From positions 1 through 39,335 of the forward strand of contig CACXLY010000011.1 of the NCBI GenBank assembly GCA_902768605.1: DNA of 39,335 bases, given 5' to 3'. Below, one piece after another: positions 21,830 through 31,400 of this stretch. Under the pieces are notes generated by a model that made no database searches, was not told the origin of the DNA, and was given only the letters and a program-made list of their open reading frames with translations. The translations under genes were made by a program, and so were the position numbers. Position 1 is the stretch's first letter. Every line of letters starts with the position of its first letter. The stretch comes from an uncultured Bacteroidales bacterium (GTDB lineage Bacteria > Bacteroidota > Bacteroidia > Bacteroidales > Bacteroidaceae).

Positions 21830-23206
21830 ATGAAACGGTTCTTCCACATTTTTAATATTTCTTTTTTAATTTTTAATTTTTCGTGCCCCGCAGGGGCGCT
21901 TCGGGCGCAGAATCCCATCATTCATGATCAGTTTACAGCCGATCCTACCGCGCGCGTATTTAATAATAAGGTGTATCTCTTCCCCTCGCACGACATACCG
22001 GCACCTGCAGGGCAACGCCAAGACTGGTTCTGCATGGAGGACTATCACGTCTTCTCGTCGGAGAACCTGACCGACTGGACCGACCACGGCGTCATCCTCT
22101 CGCAAGAGAACGTGCCTTGGGGCAAGCCCGACGGCTATTCGATGTGGGCGCCGGACTGCGTGTTCAAAAATGGCAAGTACTACTTCTACTATCCCAATGC
22201 ACCTCGTAATGGCAGGGGTTTTGCCATTGGAGTAGCCATTGCCAATCAGCCCGAGGAACCTTACACGCCTGAGAAGGAATCGATAAAAGGCGTCGGAGGC
22301 ATCGACCCCTGTGTCCTTATCGACGATGACGGAGCGGCTTATCTCTATTGGAGCGGCATGGGCATTCGCGGAGGACGACTGAAAGAGAACATGACCGAGT
22401 TGCGAGACAGCAGTCGGGTTATGTTGGGCTTGCCCGAAGGCTTCAAGGAAGGGCCGTTTGCCTTCAAGCGCGAGGGACGCTACTACCTCACCTTCCCATG
22501 GGTTCGCAAAGAAAAGGGGACTGAAACGCTGGCCTACGCCATGAGCGACTCGCCCCTCGGTCCGTGGCAGTTCAAGGGCATCATCATGGCTGAGCACGAC
22601 AACAGCTGCTGGACAAACCACCACAGCTTCCTCGAATACAAAGGCCAGTGGTACCTCTTCTATCATCGCAATCACTACTCGCCCAATATGGACAAGCGCC
22701 GCTCTGCCTGCATAGATAAGGTGACGTTCAATGCCGACGGCACCATCCAGGAGGTGAAGCAGACTCTTCGCGGCGTAGGAGTGACGCGGGCAACGGACAA
22801 GATTGAGGTCGATAGGTACAGCGCCATCAGCGACGGTGTTTCCATCGACTTCAACGACAGCACAGACACGTTCCGCGGATGGCACGCCACATTTGCAAAC
22901 GCAGGAAACTGGCTCAGATACAACGACGTGGACTTCAGCAGCATTGCCAGCGGATACGTCGCTGTCAAAGTCAAGGCAAACGCCAACACCTGCCTGACCA
23001 TCCGTGAAGGCTCGGCAGAAGGAAATGTCATCGCGAGGCTGCCAATCAACGTATCACCATCAGGCCATGACATTAGCGGCCAATGGGCGATACTCACCTA
23101 CGCTCTGGACAAGATGCCGCAAGGCACGACCGACCTCTGTATCGTTTGCGAAGGGCAGCAGGTGAGCCTCGACTGGTTGCAGTTCAAGCCTGCTCCCCTA
23201 CCCTGA
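21830..23206 (+). CDS. Secreted GH43 glycosidase with C-terminal CBM6-like domain
   Basis: 458 residues, starting 18 bp after the previous stop and so in the same operon. The leader (FFHIFNISFLIFNFSCPAGA) is encoded by a microrepeat plus CCCC-GCA-GGGG hairpin (21848-21896). The propeller (about 28-310) has catalytic acids in TADPTARVF, GGIDPCVLID and KEGPFAFK. The last 140 residues (VDRYSAISDGVSIDF ... SLDWLQFKP) look like a CBM6-type sandwich. Family members act as alpha-L-arabinofuranosidases or beta-xylosidases; the subfamily cannot be fixed here. It converges with the GH3 gene with a single base between the two stop codons. Confidence 0.9.
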   Translation: MKRFFHIFNISFLIFNFSCPAGALRAQNPIIHDQFTADPTARVFNNKVYLFPSHDIPAPAGQRQDWFCMEDYHVFSSENLTDWTDHGVILSQENVPWGKPDGYSMWAPDCVFKNGKYYFYYPNAPRNGRGFAIGVAIANQPEEPYTPEKESIKGVGGIDPCVLIDDDGAAYLYWSGMGIRGGRLKENMTELRDSSRVMLGLPEGFKEGPFAFKREGRYYLTFPWVRKEKGTETLAYAMSDSPLGPWQFKGIIMAEHDNSCWTNHHSFLEYKGQWYLFYHRNHYSPNMDKRRSACIDKVTFNADGTIQEVKQTLRGVGVTRATDKIEVDRYSAISDGVSIDFNDSTDTFRGWHATFANAGNWLRYNDVDFSSIASGYVAVKVKANANTCLTIREGSAEGNVIARLPINVSPSGHDISGQWAILTYALDKMPQGTTDLCIVCEGQQVSLDWLQFKPAPLP

Positions 23207-23207
23207 A

Positions 23208-25832
23208 TCACTGAATATCAATCGTCGTGCGCTTGAGGTCAGCAGCTTTGGAACTGGTGCCGACAAGAATCTCGTACTTGCCAGGCTTTACGCGCATGGC
23301 ATTGCTGGCAGCGTCCCAGAACTCGAAACTCTTGTCGGTAAGCTGCAGTTCGGCATTGGCCGTCTGTCCGGCCTTCACATGGATGCGCTGGAAGGCACGA
23401 AGGCTTTTCAGCGGTCCGTCGGCATCTTGCAGATTGCGGATATAGAGCTGGACGGTCTCGGTGCCGTCGCACTTGCCGGTATTGGTCACAGGAATGGTCA
23501 GAGTTATCGGATTATTCTGAATGCTCTGAATGTTCTGAGTGTTCTGACTATTCAGATTAGGCTCGCCCAGCTTGAAGCTTGTATAGCTAAGCCCAAAGCC
23601 GAAGGGAAACAGTGCATCGTCGAAATAGCGATAGGTGCGGCCTCGCATGGAATAGTCTTCATAGTCAGGCAGTTGCTCGCTGTTCTTGTAGAACGTGACG
23701 GGCAGTTTTCCGCTGGGATTGCAATCGCCGAACAGCACATCGGCCACTGCCGTTCCGCCTTCCTGACCGGGATACCACACCTGGAGGATGGCGTCGCACG
23801 TCTCGACCTCTGGCTGCAAGGCAATGCATGAGCCTGAGCAGTTGACCAGGACAATCTGCTTGCCTGCCTCTTTCAGAGCCTTCAGGAAACGACGCTGGAC
23901 GGTCGGCAACTCGATGTTCGTGCGGTCACCACCCTTGAAACCCTCTATGTTGACAGGCATTTCCTCGCCTTCGAGAGCAGGAGAGATGCCACCAACGAAG
24001 ATGACCTTGTCGATGCCCTTCAGCTGGGCAATTGTCTGCTGATAGTCGATGGGATGCTCCTTTGCCACATTAATCTTGAGGTTGGCATTGTAGGTCTGGA
24101 CGTGAGAGAAGCGCACCTCGATGTTGTAGCTCTTGCCCCGCTCGGCCTGGATGGCGACGCGATTGGGCGTGGTGCGCCAGATGTGGTGACGAAACTTCTG
24201 CTGGCCGTCGATGTAAAGTTCAAAGTGACCGCATCCCTCCACGTTCACCACGTATTCGCCTGCCTCTTCGGGCGTGAAGACCGTTTCATACTTTGCCGAG
24301 AAGTCCTCAAGCTGCACGCCAGGAGCGAAGTTGTGCATGCCGGCGGTAGTGACAGCCAGCGGAGTCGTGTACTGCTGCGTGACGACGGGCTTGCCCTCCA
24401 TCTTGCGATTGTTCCAGAAGGTTCCCTTCATGCCTTTCTTGCCCTCGAAGCTGCACCACGAACCCATCAGGCACTCCAGCACTTTGTCGTAAGTCAGGTC
24501 GCAACCGGGAATGTACTTCACCTTTTCACCTTTTAACCTTTTCACCTTTTCGCGGATGCCGTCGAGGATGGTGACGGTGTGGTTGGGCATGCCGTTGTAG
24601 TTGCCCCACATCATGGGCGCATTGTCGGCATTGGGGCCAATGACGGCTATCCGCTCCGCATTCCTCTGTAGAGGCAGGATGTTTCCCTTGTTTTGCAAGA
24701 GCACGATGCACCGGCGCGCCATATCGAGCGACAGGTTTGCCGACTCCTTTGTTGACATTGCCGAATACGGAATCTTGGACCACTCGACGAGCGACGGGTC
24801 GTCCATCTCGCCCAAGTCAAAGCGCCCCTCCAGCAGTCGGACGACGTGCTTATCCACCTCAGCCTCAGTGATAAGGCCACGACGCACTGCCTCGGGTATG
24901 CTTCTGTAGGCATAGCCGTAGCCGCACTCCACGTCGGTGCCTGCAATGGTAGCTTTTGCTGAGGCGTGGACGGCATCGGACGACGACTTGTGCGAGTCGT
25001 AAAAGTCGGAGACGGCACCGCAATCGCTCACCACCAGATACTGGAAGCCCCACTCGTCGCGAAGGATGGTCTGAAGCAGACGTTGAGAGCCGCAGCAGGG
25101 GTCGTCGTCCAGACGCTGATAGGCACACATCACCTCGCGCACCTTGGCATCTTGAACCAGAGTCTTGAAGGCAGGCATATAGGTCTCCCAAAAGTCGCGA
25201 AGAGAGACGTTGTTCAGGTTGACCGAGTGGCGGGTATATTCCGGACCGCTGTGCACGGCATAGTGCTTGGCACAAGCCCACAGCTTGCGATACTTGGCAT
25301 CCTCAGGCCCCTGCAGGCCCTTCACCACCTGCGTGCCCATGACACTCGTCAGGTAAGGGTCTTCGCCGTAGGTCTCCTGGCCACGTCCCCAACGCGGGTC
25401 GCGGAAGATGTTCACGTTGGGCGTCCAGACAGAGAGGCTGTGGAACTTCTCGTCCTCGCCCTTGAGGTCGTGCATGCGGTGATTGTACTGGGCACGAAAC
25501 TCCGTGGAAGCCACGTCGAAACACCTGTAAACCATATCCGGACTGAACGACGCAGCCATGGCAATGGGTTCGGGAAACACCGTGACATTGCCCATATTGG
25601 CGGCGCCATGCAGCGCCTCGCTCCACCAGAAGAACTTCCGAATGCCGAGGCGGGGGATGGCAGGACTTTCGTCGAGCATCAGCTGGGCCTTCTCTTCGAG
25701 TGTCAGCCGCGAACACAAATCTGCGGCACGCTCGCGGGCCGAGAGGTTGGGATTCTGATAAGGATAGGTCTGGGCTGATGCCGAAGCGCCTGCACAGAGC
25801 ATCATGATGAGAATGAGAAACTTGCCTTTCAT
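23208..25832 (-). CDS. Secreted GH3 beta-glycosidase with PA14 insert
   Basis: 874 residues from the ATG at 25832 (MKGKFLILIMML), which gives a signal peptide ending ASASAQ; the frame open to 25880 overlaps the upstream gene. The N-terminal barrel has the nucleophile in VVSDCGAVSDF (Asp near 270) and the KHYAVHSGPEYTRH segment. A PA14-type beta-domain is inserted at about residues 470-590 (GMKGTFWNNRKMEG ... GHFELYIDG), followed by the GH3 C-terminal domain and a fibronectin III-like end. This layout is common in beta-glucosidases and beta-xylosidases that finish off xyloglucan or xylan oligosaccharides. Two stretches, EKVKRLKGEKVK and NSQNTQNIQSIQNN, are encoded by microrepeats. It starts 4 bp after the GH31 stop, so they form one operon. 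Confidence 0.92.
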   Translation of the reverse strand: MKGKFLILIMMLCAGASASAQTYPYQNPNLSARERAADLCSRLTLEEKAQLMLDESPAIPRLGIRKFFWWSEALHGAANMGNVTVFPEPIAMAASFSPDMVYRCFDVASTEFRAQYNHRMHDLKGEDEKFHSLSVWTPNVNIFRDPRWGRGQETYGEDPYLTSVMGTQVVKGLQGPEDAKYRKLWACAKHYAVHSGPEYTRHSVNLNNVSLRDFWETYMPAFKTLVQDAKVREVMCAYQRLDDDPCCGSQRLLQTILRDEWGFQYLVVSDCGAVSDFYDSHKSSSDAVHASAKATIAGTDVECGYGYAYRSIPEAVRRGLITEAEVDKHVVRLLEGRFDLGEMDDPSLVEWSKIPYSAMSTKESANLSLDMARRCIVLLQNKGNILPLQRNAERIAVIGPNADNAPMMWGNYNGMPNHTVTILDGIREKVKRLKGEKVKYIPGCDLTYDKVLECLMGSWCSFEGKKGMKGTFWNNRKMEGKPVVTQQYTTPLAVTTAGMHNFAPGVQLEDFSAKYETVFTPEEAGEYVVNVEGCGHFELYIDGQQKFRHHIWRTTPNRVAIQAERGKSYNIEVRFSHVQTYNANLKINVAKEHPIDYQQTIAQLKGIDKVIFVGGISPALEGEEMPVNIEGFKGGDRTNIELPTVQRRFLKALKEAGKQIVLVNCSGSCIALQPEVETCDAILQVWYPGQEGGTAVADVLFGDCNPSGKLPVTFYKNSEQLPDYEDYSMRGRTYRYFDDALFPFGFGLSYTSFKLGEPNLNSQNTQNIQSIQNNPITLTIPVTNTGKCDGTETVQLYIRNLQDADGPLKSLRAFQRIHVKAGQTANAELQLTDKSFEFWDAASNAMRVKPGKYEILVGTSSKAADLKRTTIDIQ

Positions 25833-25836
25833 CGTT

Positions 25837-28317
25837 TTATTGAATGGTAATCGTTGTTTTCTTGCCTTGGTAATTGACATTTACACGTGTCTCGTTTGCC
25901 AACTTGACGTGATAAGTTCGGCGATTAGGCATGCCTTGATACTTGCCTTGACGCTTGCTGATGGTGAGGCGACGGCTTGCATCGTCCCATTGGAACGTGA
26001 TGCGCGAGCACTGTCCCTGCTCATAGTCCCTTGTCACGCCGTCGTCCTCATAAAGCGTGAAGCTGCCGTCGGCACCGGGATAAAGCAATACCTCGTCGCC
26101 CTTGACGGGAATAATGCTGCCAGCCCGCACGAAGACAGGGATGAAGTCGGCAGCGACATCGGTCGTCACGGACTGGCCGCCTTCGTAGTGGCGACCTGTA
26201 TAGTAGTCGTACCAGCCGCCTTCGTTGCGAGGCAGATAGGTGATCCACGAGGTGACGCTTGGTTCCGTTACCGGGCTGATGAGCAGCGAGCGCCCGAACA
26301 TATACTCGTACTTCTGGTCGAGGGCTTTGCTGTCACCCGGGAAGTCGAAGACGAGGGGGCGCATCAGCGTGGAACCCTGAGAAGCTATTTCTGCTGCGTG
26401 ACTGTAGATGTATGGCAACAGGCGATAGCGCTCGTTCAGGCTGCGGGCGATAGCTGCCTGTGCCTCGGCGCCGTAGTTCCACGGCTCGGTGTTGCTCATA
26501 TAGCCATGCACACGCATCAAGGGCAGGAAGACGCTCGTCTCTATCCATCGCAACATACGCTCGATGTAGGCTTTATCGCTGTATTGATTGCCGGGACGGA
26601 AGAAGCCGCCGGCGTCGTAGGTCCACCACGGGATGCCTGCTGCCTGCATGCCGAGCCCTGCTGTCAGCTGTCGGCGGAATGTCTCCCAATCGTTGCCCAC
26701 ATCACCACTCCACATGGCCGAGCCGTAACGCTGGATGCCGGGGAAGCCGCAACGGGTAAGAATCATGGGACGCAGTCCAGTTTTGAATTTTGAATTTAAT
26801 AATTTTGAATTAAAGAGTCCCTCATAGACGGTCTTGTTCACCAACAGAGGATAGACGTTGCGCACGTCCTCCCCAGCCCACTTGCCGTTGTTCACTCGGC
26901 GTCCCTTGAGGTCGTCGTTCTCCGGTTCGGTAGCGTCTTGCCACCAGGCATCGATGCCAAGCGGCACCAGTCGCGTGGAGAAGTTATGCCAATAGGCTGC
27001 CGCGGCATCGGGGTTAAAGAAGTCAATCCAGTCCGTGCCCGGGATGTAGTAATTGTCCGACAGCATCTGCTTGCCGACCTCTGAATTCTTGTCTATCTTC
27101 GACCAAACGCTGACCATCAGCCGCATGTTCATGGCGTGCAGGCTGTCCGTCAATGCCTTTGGGTCGGGATAATGGTCCTCGTCGAACCGCATGGCGTTCC
27201 ACCCGTACTTGCCCCAGTACTGCCAGTCCTGCACCAGCACATCGACGGGCAATCCTTCGCTACGGAAGCGGTTGGCCGTCTGCAGTATCTCGTCGGAGGA
27301 ATGGTAGCGCTCGCGGCAATGGATGTAGCCCAGAGCCCAACGCGGCATCAAGGGTGCCTTGCCCGTCAGCTCGCGATAGGAGGCGATAATCTCGTCGGCC
27401 GAACCAACAAACACGGTATAGTCGACAGCATTGGCCGCAGGCGAGCGGAACACCGTCTCGTCCTTTACCTTATTATAATATATGACGGGCGCGTCGCCTC
27501 TTGACAGCTCAGCCCTCAGCACATGCCGTCCTGCCCCGAGGTGCACGATGGTCGAGGCCGTTGGAGGCAGCCACATGTTCTGCATCTCGATGACGTTCTG
27601 CCCGTCGATAGAGAGGTTGTGGCGTCGGGCCATCTGTTGCCCGACATCCAGCAAGATGGAATAGTCGCCGTCGGCGGCGAGGTCGATGGTCGCCTCGTAG
27701 ATATGCCGCTGCCTGACCTCCTGCTTGCCGCCTTCGGTCGAAGTGACATTCACCACCTCTGTCTGGCCGGCCTCATCCAGCAGACGCATCTTTGCCTGAT
27801 GGTCGCAAGGATTGAACTCGACCATGCCGTAGTTGTTCCAAAGCACGCCATAGCCTTTGCTCGACAGGAGCATAGGGATGCTGATCTGGGTGTTCACCTG
27901 TGTCAGGCGTCGCGACAAGCCGCGGACATTGCTGAAACCGTCCTGAAACTGTCCGAGGCCATAGAGCCGCTCGTCTGCTTCGGAGCGGAAAGCCAGCGTG
28001 GCCTCCCTGCCCTGCATGCGATGCAGGGTAGCCATGAAAACAGGTATGCCCTGTCGGTCCTTGATGGTGACAGTCTGATGTGCATCGTCCACCTCGACGG
28101 TGATGTCGCGGCTTTTGACCTCATCGTTCTTGACATAGAGCCAGTCGGGCAACTCGACCTTGGGCTCGGATGCAGCCGACTCCGAATACTGTATCCTGAC
28201 AGCATTGCGGGCCACCTGGCGCACGTTTATTGTTCCTTTGCCGAAAGACACTTTGCCTGCCATCAGCGAGATGGGAAGCAAAGCCGTCACGACAAGACAT
28301 AGCAATCGTCTTTTCAT
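25837..28317 (-). CDS. Secreted GH31 alpha-glycosidase, alpha-xylosidase-like with PA14-type insert
   Basis: 826 residues with a signal peptide (about 1-20). The N-terminal beta-sandwich contains a lectin-like insert (EATIDLAADGDYSILLDVGQ ... about 215-285) as in PA14-bearing alpha-xylosidases of Bacteroidota. The barrel has the nucleophile in WWQDATEPE (Asp near 461) and the acid/base in WSGDVGNDW (Asp near 539), and VLVQDWQYWGKYGW fits the alpha-xylosidase branch. Probable role: release of non-reducing alpha-xylosyl units from xyloglucan oligosaccharides. The segment FNSKLLNSKFK (about 502-512) is repeat-encoded (26781-26814). First gene of a two-gene operon with GH3; no clear promoter is visible in the 110-bp gap upstream. 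Confidence 0.92.
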   Translation of the reverse strand: MKRRLLCLVVTALLPISLMAGKVSFGKGTINVRQVARNAVRIQYSESAASEPKVELPDWLYVKNDEVKSRDITVEVDDAHQTVTIKDRQGIPVFMATLHRMQGREATLAFRSEADERLYGLGQFQDGFSNVRGLSRRLTQVNTQISIPMLLSSKGYGVLWNNYGMVEFNPCDHQAKMRLLDEAGQTEVVNVTSTEGGKQEVRQRHIYEATIDLAADGDYSILLDVGQQMARRHNLSIDGQNVIEMQNMWLPPTASTIVHLGAGRHVLRAELSRGDAPVIYYNKVKDETVFRSPAANAVDYTVFVGSADEIIASYRELTGKAPLMPRWALGYIHCRERYHSSDEILQTANRFRSEGLPVDVLVQDWQYWGKYGWNAMRFDEDHYPDPKALTDSLHAMNMRLMVSVWSKIDKNSEVGKQMLSDNYYIPGTDWIDFFNPDAAAAYWHNFSTRLVPLGIDAWWQDATEPENDDLKGRRVNNGKWAGEDVRNVYPLLVNKTVYEGLFNSKLLNSKFKTGLRPMILTRCGFPGIQRYGSAMWSGDVGNDWETFRRQLTAGLGMQAAGIPWWTYDAGGFFRPGNQYSDKAYIERMLRWIETSVFLPLMRVHGYMSNTEPWNYGAEAQAAIARSLNERYRLLPYIYSHAAEIASQGSTLMRPLVFDFPGDSKALDQKYEYMFGRSLLISPVTEPSVTSWITYLPRNEGGWYDYYTGRHYEGGQSVTTDVAADFIPVFVRAGSIIPVKGDEVLLYPGADGSFTLYEDDGVTRDYEQGQCSRITFQWDDASRRLTISKRQGKYQGMPNRRTYHVKLANETRVNVNYQGKKTTITIQ

Positions 28318-28331
28318 AATTATATTATTGA

Positions 28332-28363
28332 AAGAGCCCGTCTGTTTTCATAGGCGGGCTCTT
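28332..28363 (-). terminator. Hairpin after the large surface-protein gene
   Basis: Perfect 9-bp arms AAGAGCCCG (28332-28340) and CGGGCTCTT (28355-28363), 14-nt loop. In the minus direction it ends in TTTCAATAAT. It separates the large surface-protein gene from the GH31 operon. Confidence 0.7.
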
Positions 28364-28373
28364 ATTGAATCAG

Positions 28374-28425
28374 ACCTTAAAGGCCCTAAAGTCCTTAAAG
28401 ACCTTAAAGACCTTAGGCCTTATCG
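28374..28425. repeat. CCTTAAAGA microrepeat tract
   Basis: Five near-identical units of about 11 bp (CCTTAAAGA type) fill the space between the terminator and the stop codon of the large surface-protein gene. This is the same class of low-complexity sequence that occurs elsewhere in the window. Confidence 0.8.
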
Positions 28426-28430
28426 GCTTT

Positions 28431-31400
28431 TTACTTGACCAACACCTTCTTGTCGCCAACGATGTTGATGCCCTTCTGCATCTTGCTGAGGCGCTGGCCT
28501 GCAACGTTGTAGATAGCATCGCCTGCTGTCTGCTGTCCGTTGCCGATTGTCTTAATGCCTGTGATGAGGTCGAGCATGCTCATGTCGCCGAAGTTAAGGC
28601 CGATGCCGTCAATACTGTTGTTGAGACTTGGGTCGATGTAGAAGCTGCACTGGAAGGCATCCATTGAATAATCCTTCTGCAGATTGATGCGGGCAAGCCT
28701 CAAGTTGCCGTCCGTGCAATAGTAGAAGTCGTCTGAGGGGAGAACAACGAATCTGTCATAATTGGGAATGACGTAAACCTTGCCGCCATAGAGTTCTGTG
28801 GATGTGGTAAAGTTATTTATAATAACTTCCTTGAAGACGGGATTGACGATGTCCTCGCCTGGTTCGAACTTGTAGAGATATGTCAAGCCGGCTTCAAGTT
28901 CGTCGCACGACGTGAGGCAATCGATGATGAGGTATGTGTCCACCTCCTTAGCGTCGCTTGGCTGACGGAGCTCAGCTCCCTCGAGCGGGCTGCCTTCGAG
29001 TGTGAGGTAGAAGGGCAGACAGATGGAGTGCCACTTGCCATCCTTCTTGATGGTGTAGTTCTGGATTGTAACGTTTGCCCACTTGGCATTGCATTCAAAG
29101 ATATCGCTTGAATTGTCACCCTTGGCGTCGAATGCGATTTCCTCAGCAACGACAGTGGTGAAGAAGCTCGATTCGCTGACTGCATCTTCATAGTCAGCCA
29201 TTCTGCCGATAACCTGATACTCATACTTGGTTTCCCTATCGAGGCCTACGATGGTGACATCCGTCTCTGTAGTCTCGATTTCATGCCATTCGCCTGCCGG
29301 CTTCAGGATATTTGTCTGGCAAACGCAGACGTCGTCGATGTAGAGGTGTGTCTTGTCGTATTCCAAGTGTTGGAAAGCGATGTAGCCCTTCTGCCCTTCG
29401 AATGCGCTGAGGTCGATGACCACCTCTTCGTAGCTTGTGTTAGTGACAGGCTGCAAGTCGCGGAGTGCAATTGTGAAGTCGGCGAGGTCTTTACCTGTCG
29501 TAGAGAGGAGCACACGATAGTTCTCCGGGTATGCGCTGTTGCCGCAACAAACCTGATACTTCAGCTCGCCCTTCAGGTCAATCTGCGGAGAGATGAGGTA
29601 ATTATCCACATTGAAAGCACCCTCCGAGCTGTCCCAACTTCCCGAAACTGCGCTGTATGAGCCATCGTGTGGAATAACATCACTTGTCTGCCAGTCTGTA
29701 CTTTCGATACCTTCGCCATTGCGTATAGCTGTCCAGCCCTGGGCTTCAAATCCTTCCTCGAAGCCATCGAAGAAGAGCACGACCTCCTCTTTCTCTTCAG
29801 CCGTCCTGTACCTTACCTGGTAGCTGTCGCTGTAGCCAGTCCAGAAGAGGTTGGCAGAGGTGATGCCCGGTTCTGCAATGAGGGCGAAGGGTGCAGGATT
29901 CATGGGCAGAGTGGAGAAGTATGAGGGCTCTTTCCGTACGGAGTAATCGTTAAACTTGTGGATATAAACAGAATAACCGTATATCGTATTTGGCTCAAGG
30001 TCTTCAATCAGCACATTCGGATCAAGAGTGTGTATGAATTTCATTTCGCCGGTGAAGATGTGGAAATCGTCGATGTATAGGGCTATATTGTTGTTGCTCT
30101 TATGATGGATGGCGATGTATCCCTTTTCGCCTTCATAAGGACTCAGGTCGAAGCGCATCTCTTTCCATTCGCTAAGTCCGGGCGACAAGGGGCGAAGCGT
30201 ATAGACAAAGTCGGAGATGTCGTTGCCGGAAGTAGAGAGCTTCACCTCGTATTCGTCGGGGAATGACGAGAAAGCATATTGCCAGAACGAGAGTGTGCCC
30301 TTCAGGTCGACGAGCGGACTGATGAGCCAGTTGTCGGCATTGAGGGCACCTGAACCCTGCGTCCAACTATATGCTGCAGCTGCATGCATGTCACTGAAAG
30401 AGTTGGCATCTCCTGTTATCCATCCGTCCGGGCCTACTGACTCGCCATTTGTTATGATAGTCCAGCCCTTACTGAAACCATCCTCAAAGTCATCGTAGAA
30501 GACCGTCTCGGAGTTCTGGGTATTGAAATACATCACATCGTATGTGTTCTCGGGATAGCCAGTCCAAGAGATGGAAGCAGAGGTCGGCGTCGGATTGACG
30601 GCAACGTCAAAGATGTCAGGAAGTGGCGTGTGGAATTGAAGGCCAGCCCACCTGCTGACGCTTCCGTCTGGATAGACAGTGCGGACACGCGCATAATAAA
30701 GCTCATTGGAATGGAGATAGGTCATCGTATAATGGTTGGTGGACAGCATTTCGGTCTGCCATGTCATAGGATACGTATCGACGCCATACTGAAGCTCCCA
30801 CAATTCACCTTCACCTTCCCAAGACAATTCAGCACTGTAAGGCAGATTTTCAACAGAGAAGTATTGGGGCTTTGGAAGCACTTCGTCTGTGTGGTTGAAC
30901 CGAATCTGGTTCTTCCAGTCATAGACATAGCCTGTGGAGCCGGTCAGGCTTTCTGATGTGGGATATTCATTCAAGGGAATGGAGAATGAAACGAGCGACA
31001 TACCAGTTGCGGGGAACACGCTGAAGTAAGAATCACAAGCTAATACAGGAGATTGGAGAGCCACTACGAGGGCGAGGTTCGTCTTGCCGTTGAAGCTGAA
31101 CGGGCGGTCGAATGTAATCGTCGTCCAGTCTTCGTCGTCGAAGGTCACGTCGCCGCTGAAGACGAGGTTGCCTTCGTTGAATGGAATCCAGCTGTTGCCG
31201 TCGGCAAAGTCGGTCGCATAGGTCGGTACAAGATAAATGTTCAACGATTCGGATAACTGATGGCCCAGGTTGTGGAAACTGATGGATGTAAGGTCGCGAG
31301 CCTCGCCCACCTCTTCTTTCGTATAGATTTGCTGCGAGAGCGAACGGCTGAAGTTGCAGGTGAATGGCAGGATATCGCTGTATTCTGAGCCGCCATCGCC

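Noticed and set aside
11436..28317. Complete polysaccharide utilisation locus
   Set aside because: No SusC/SusD-type transporter or hybrid two-component sensor is present in the window, so only an enzyme block is claimed.
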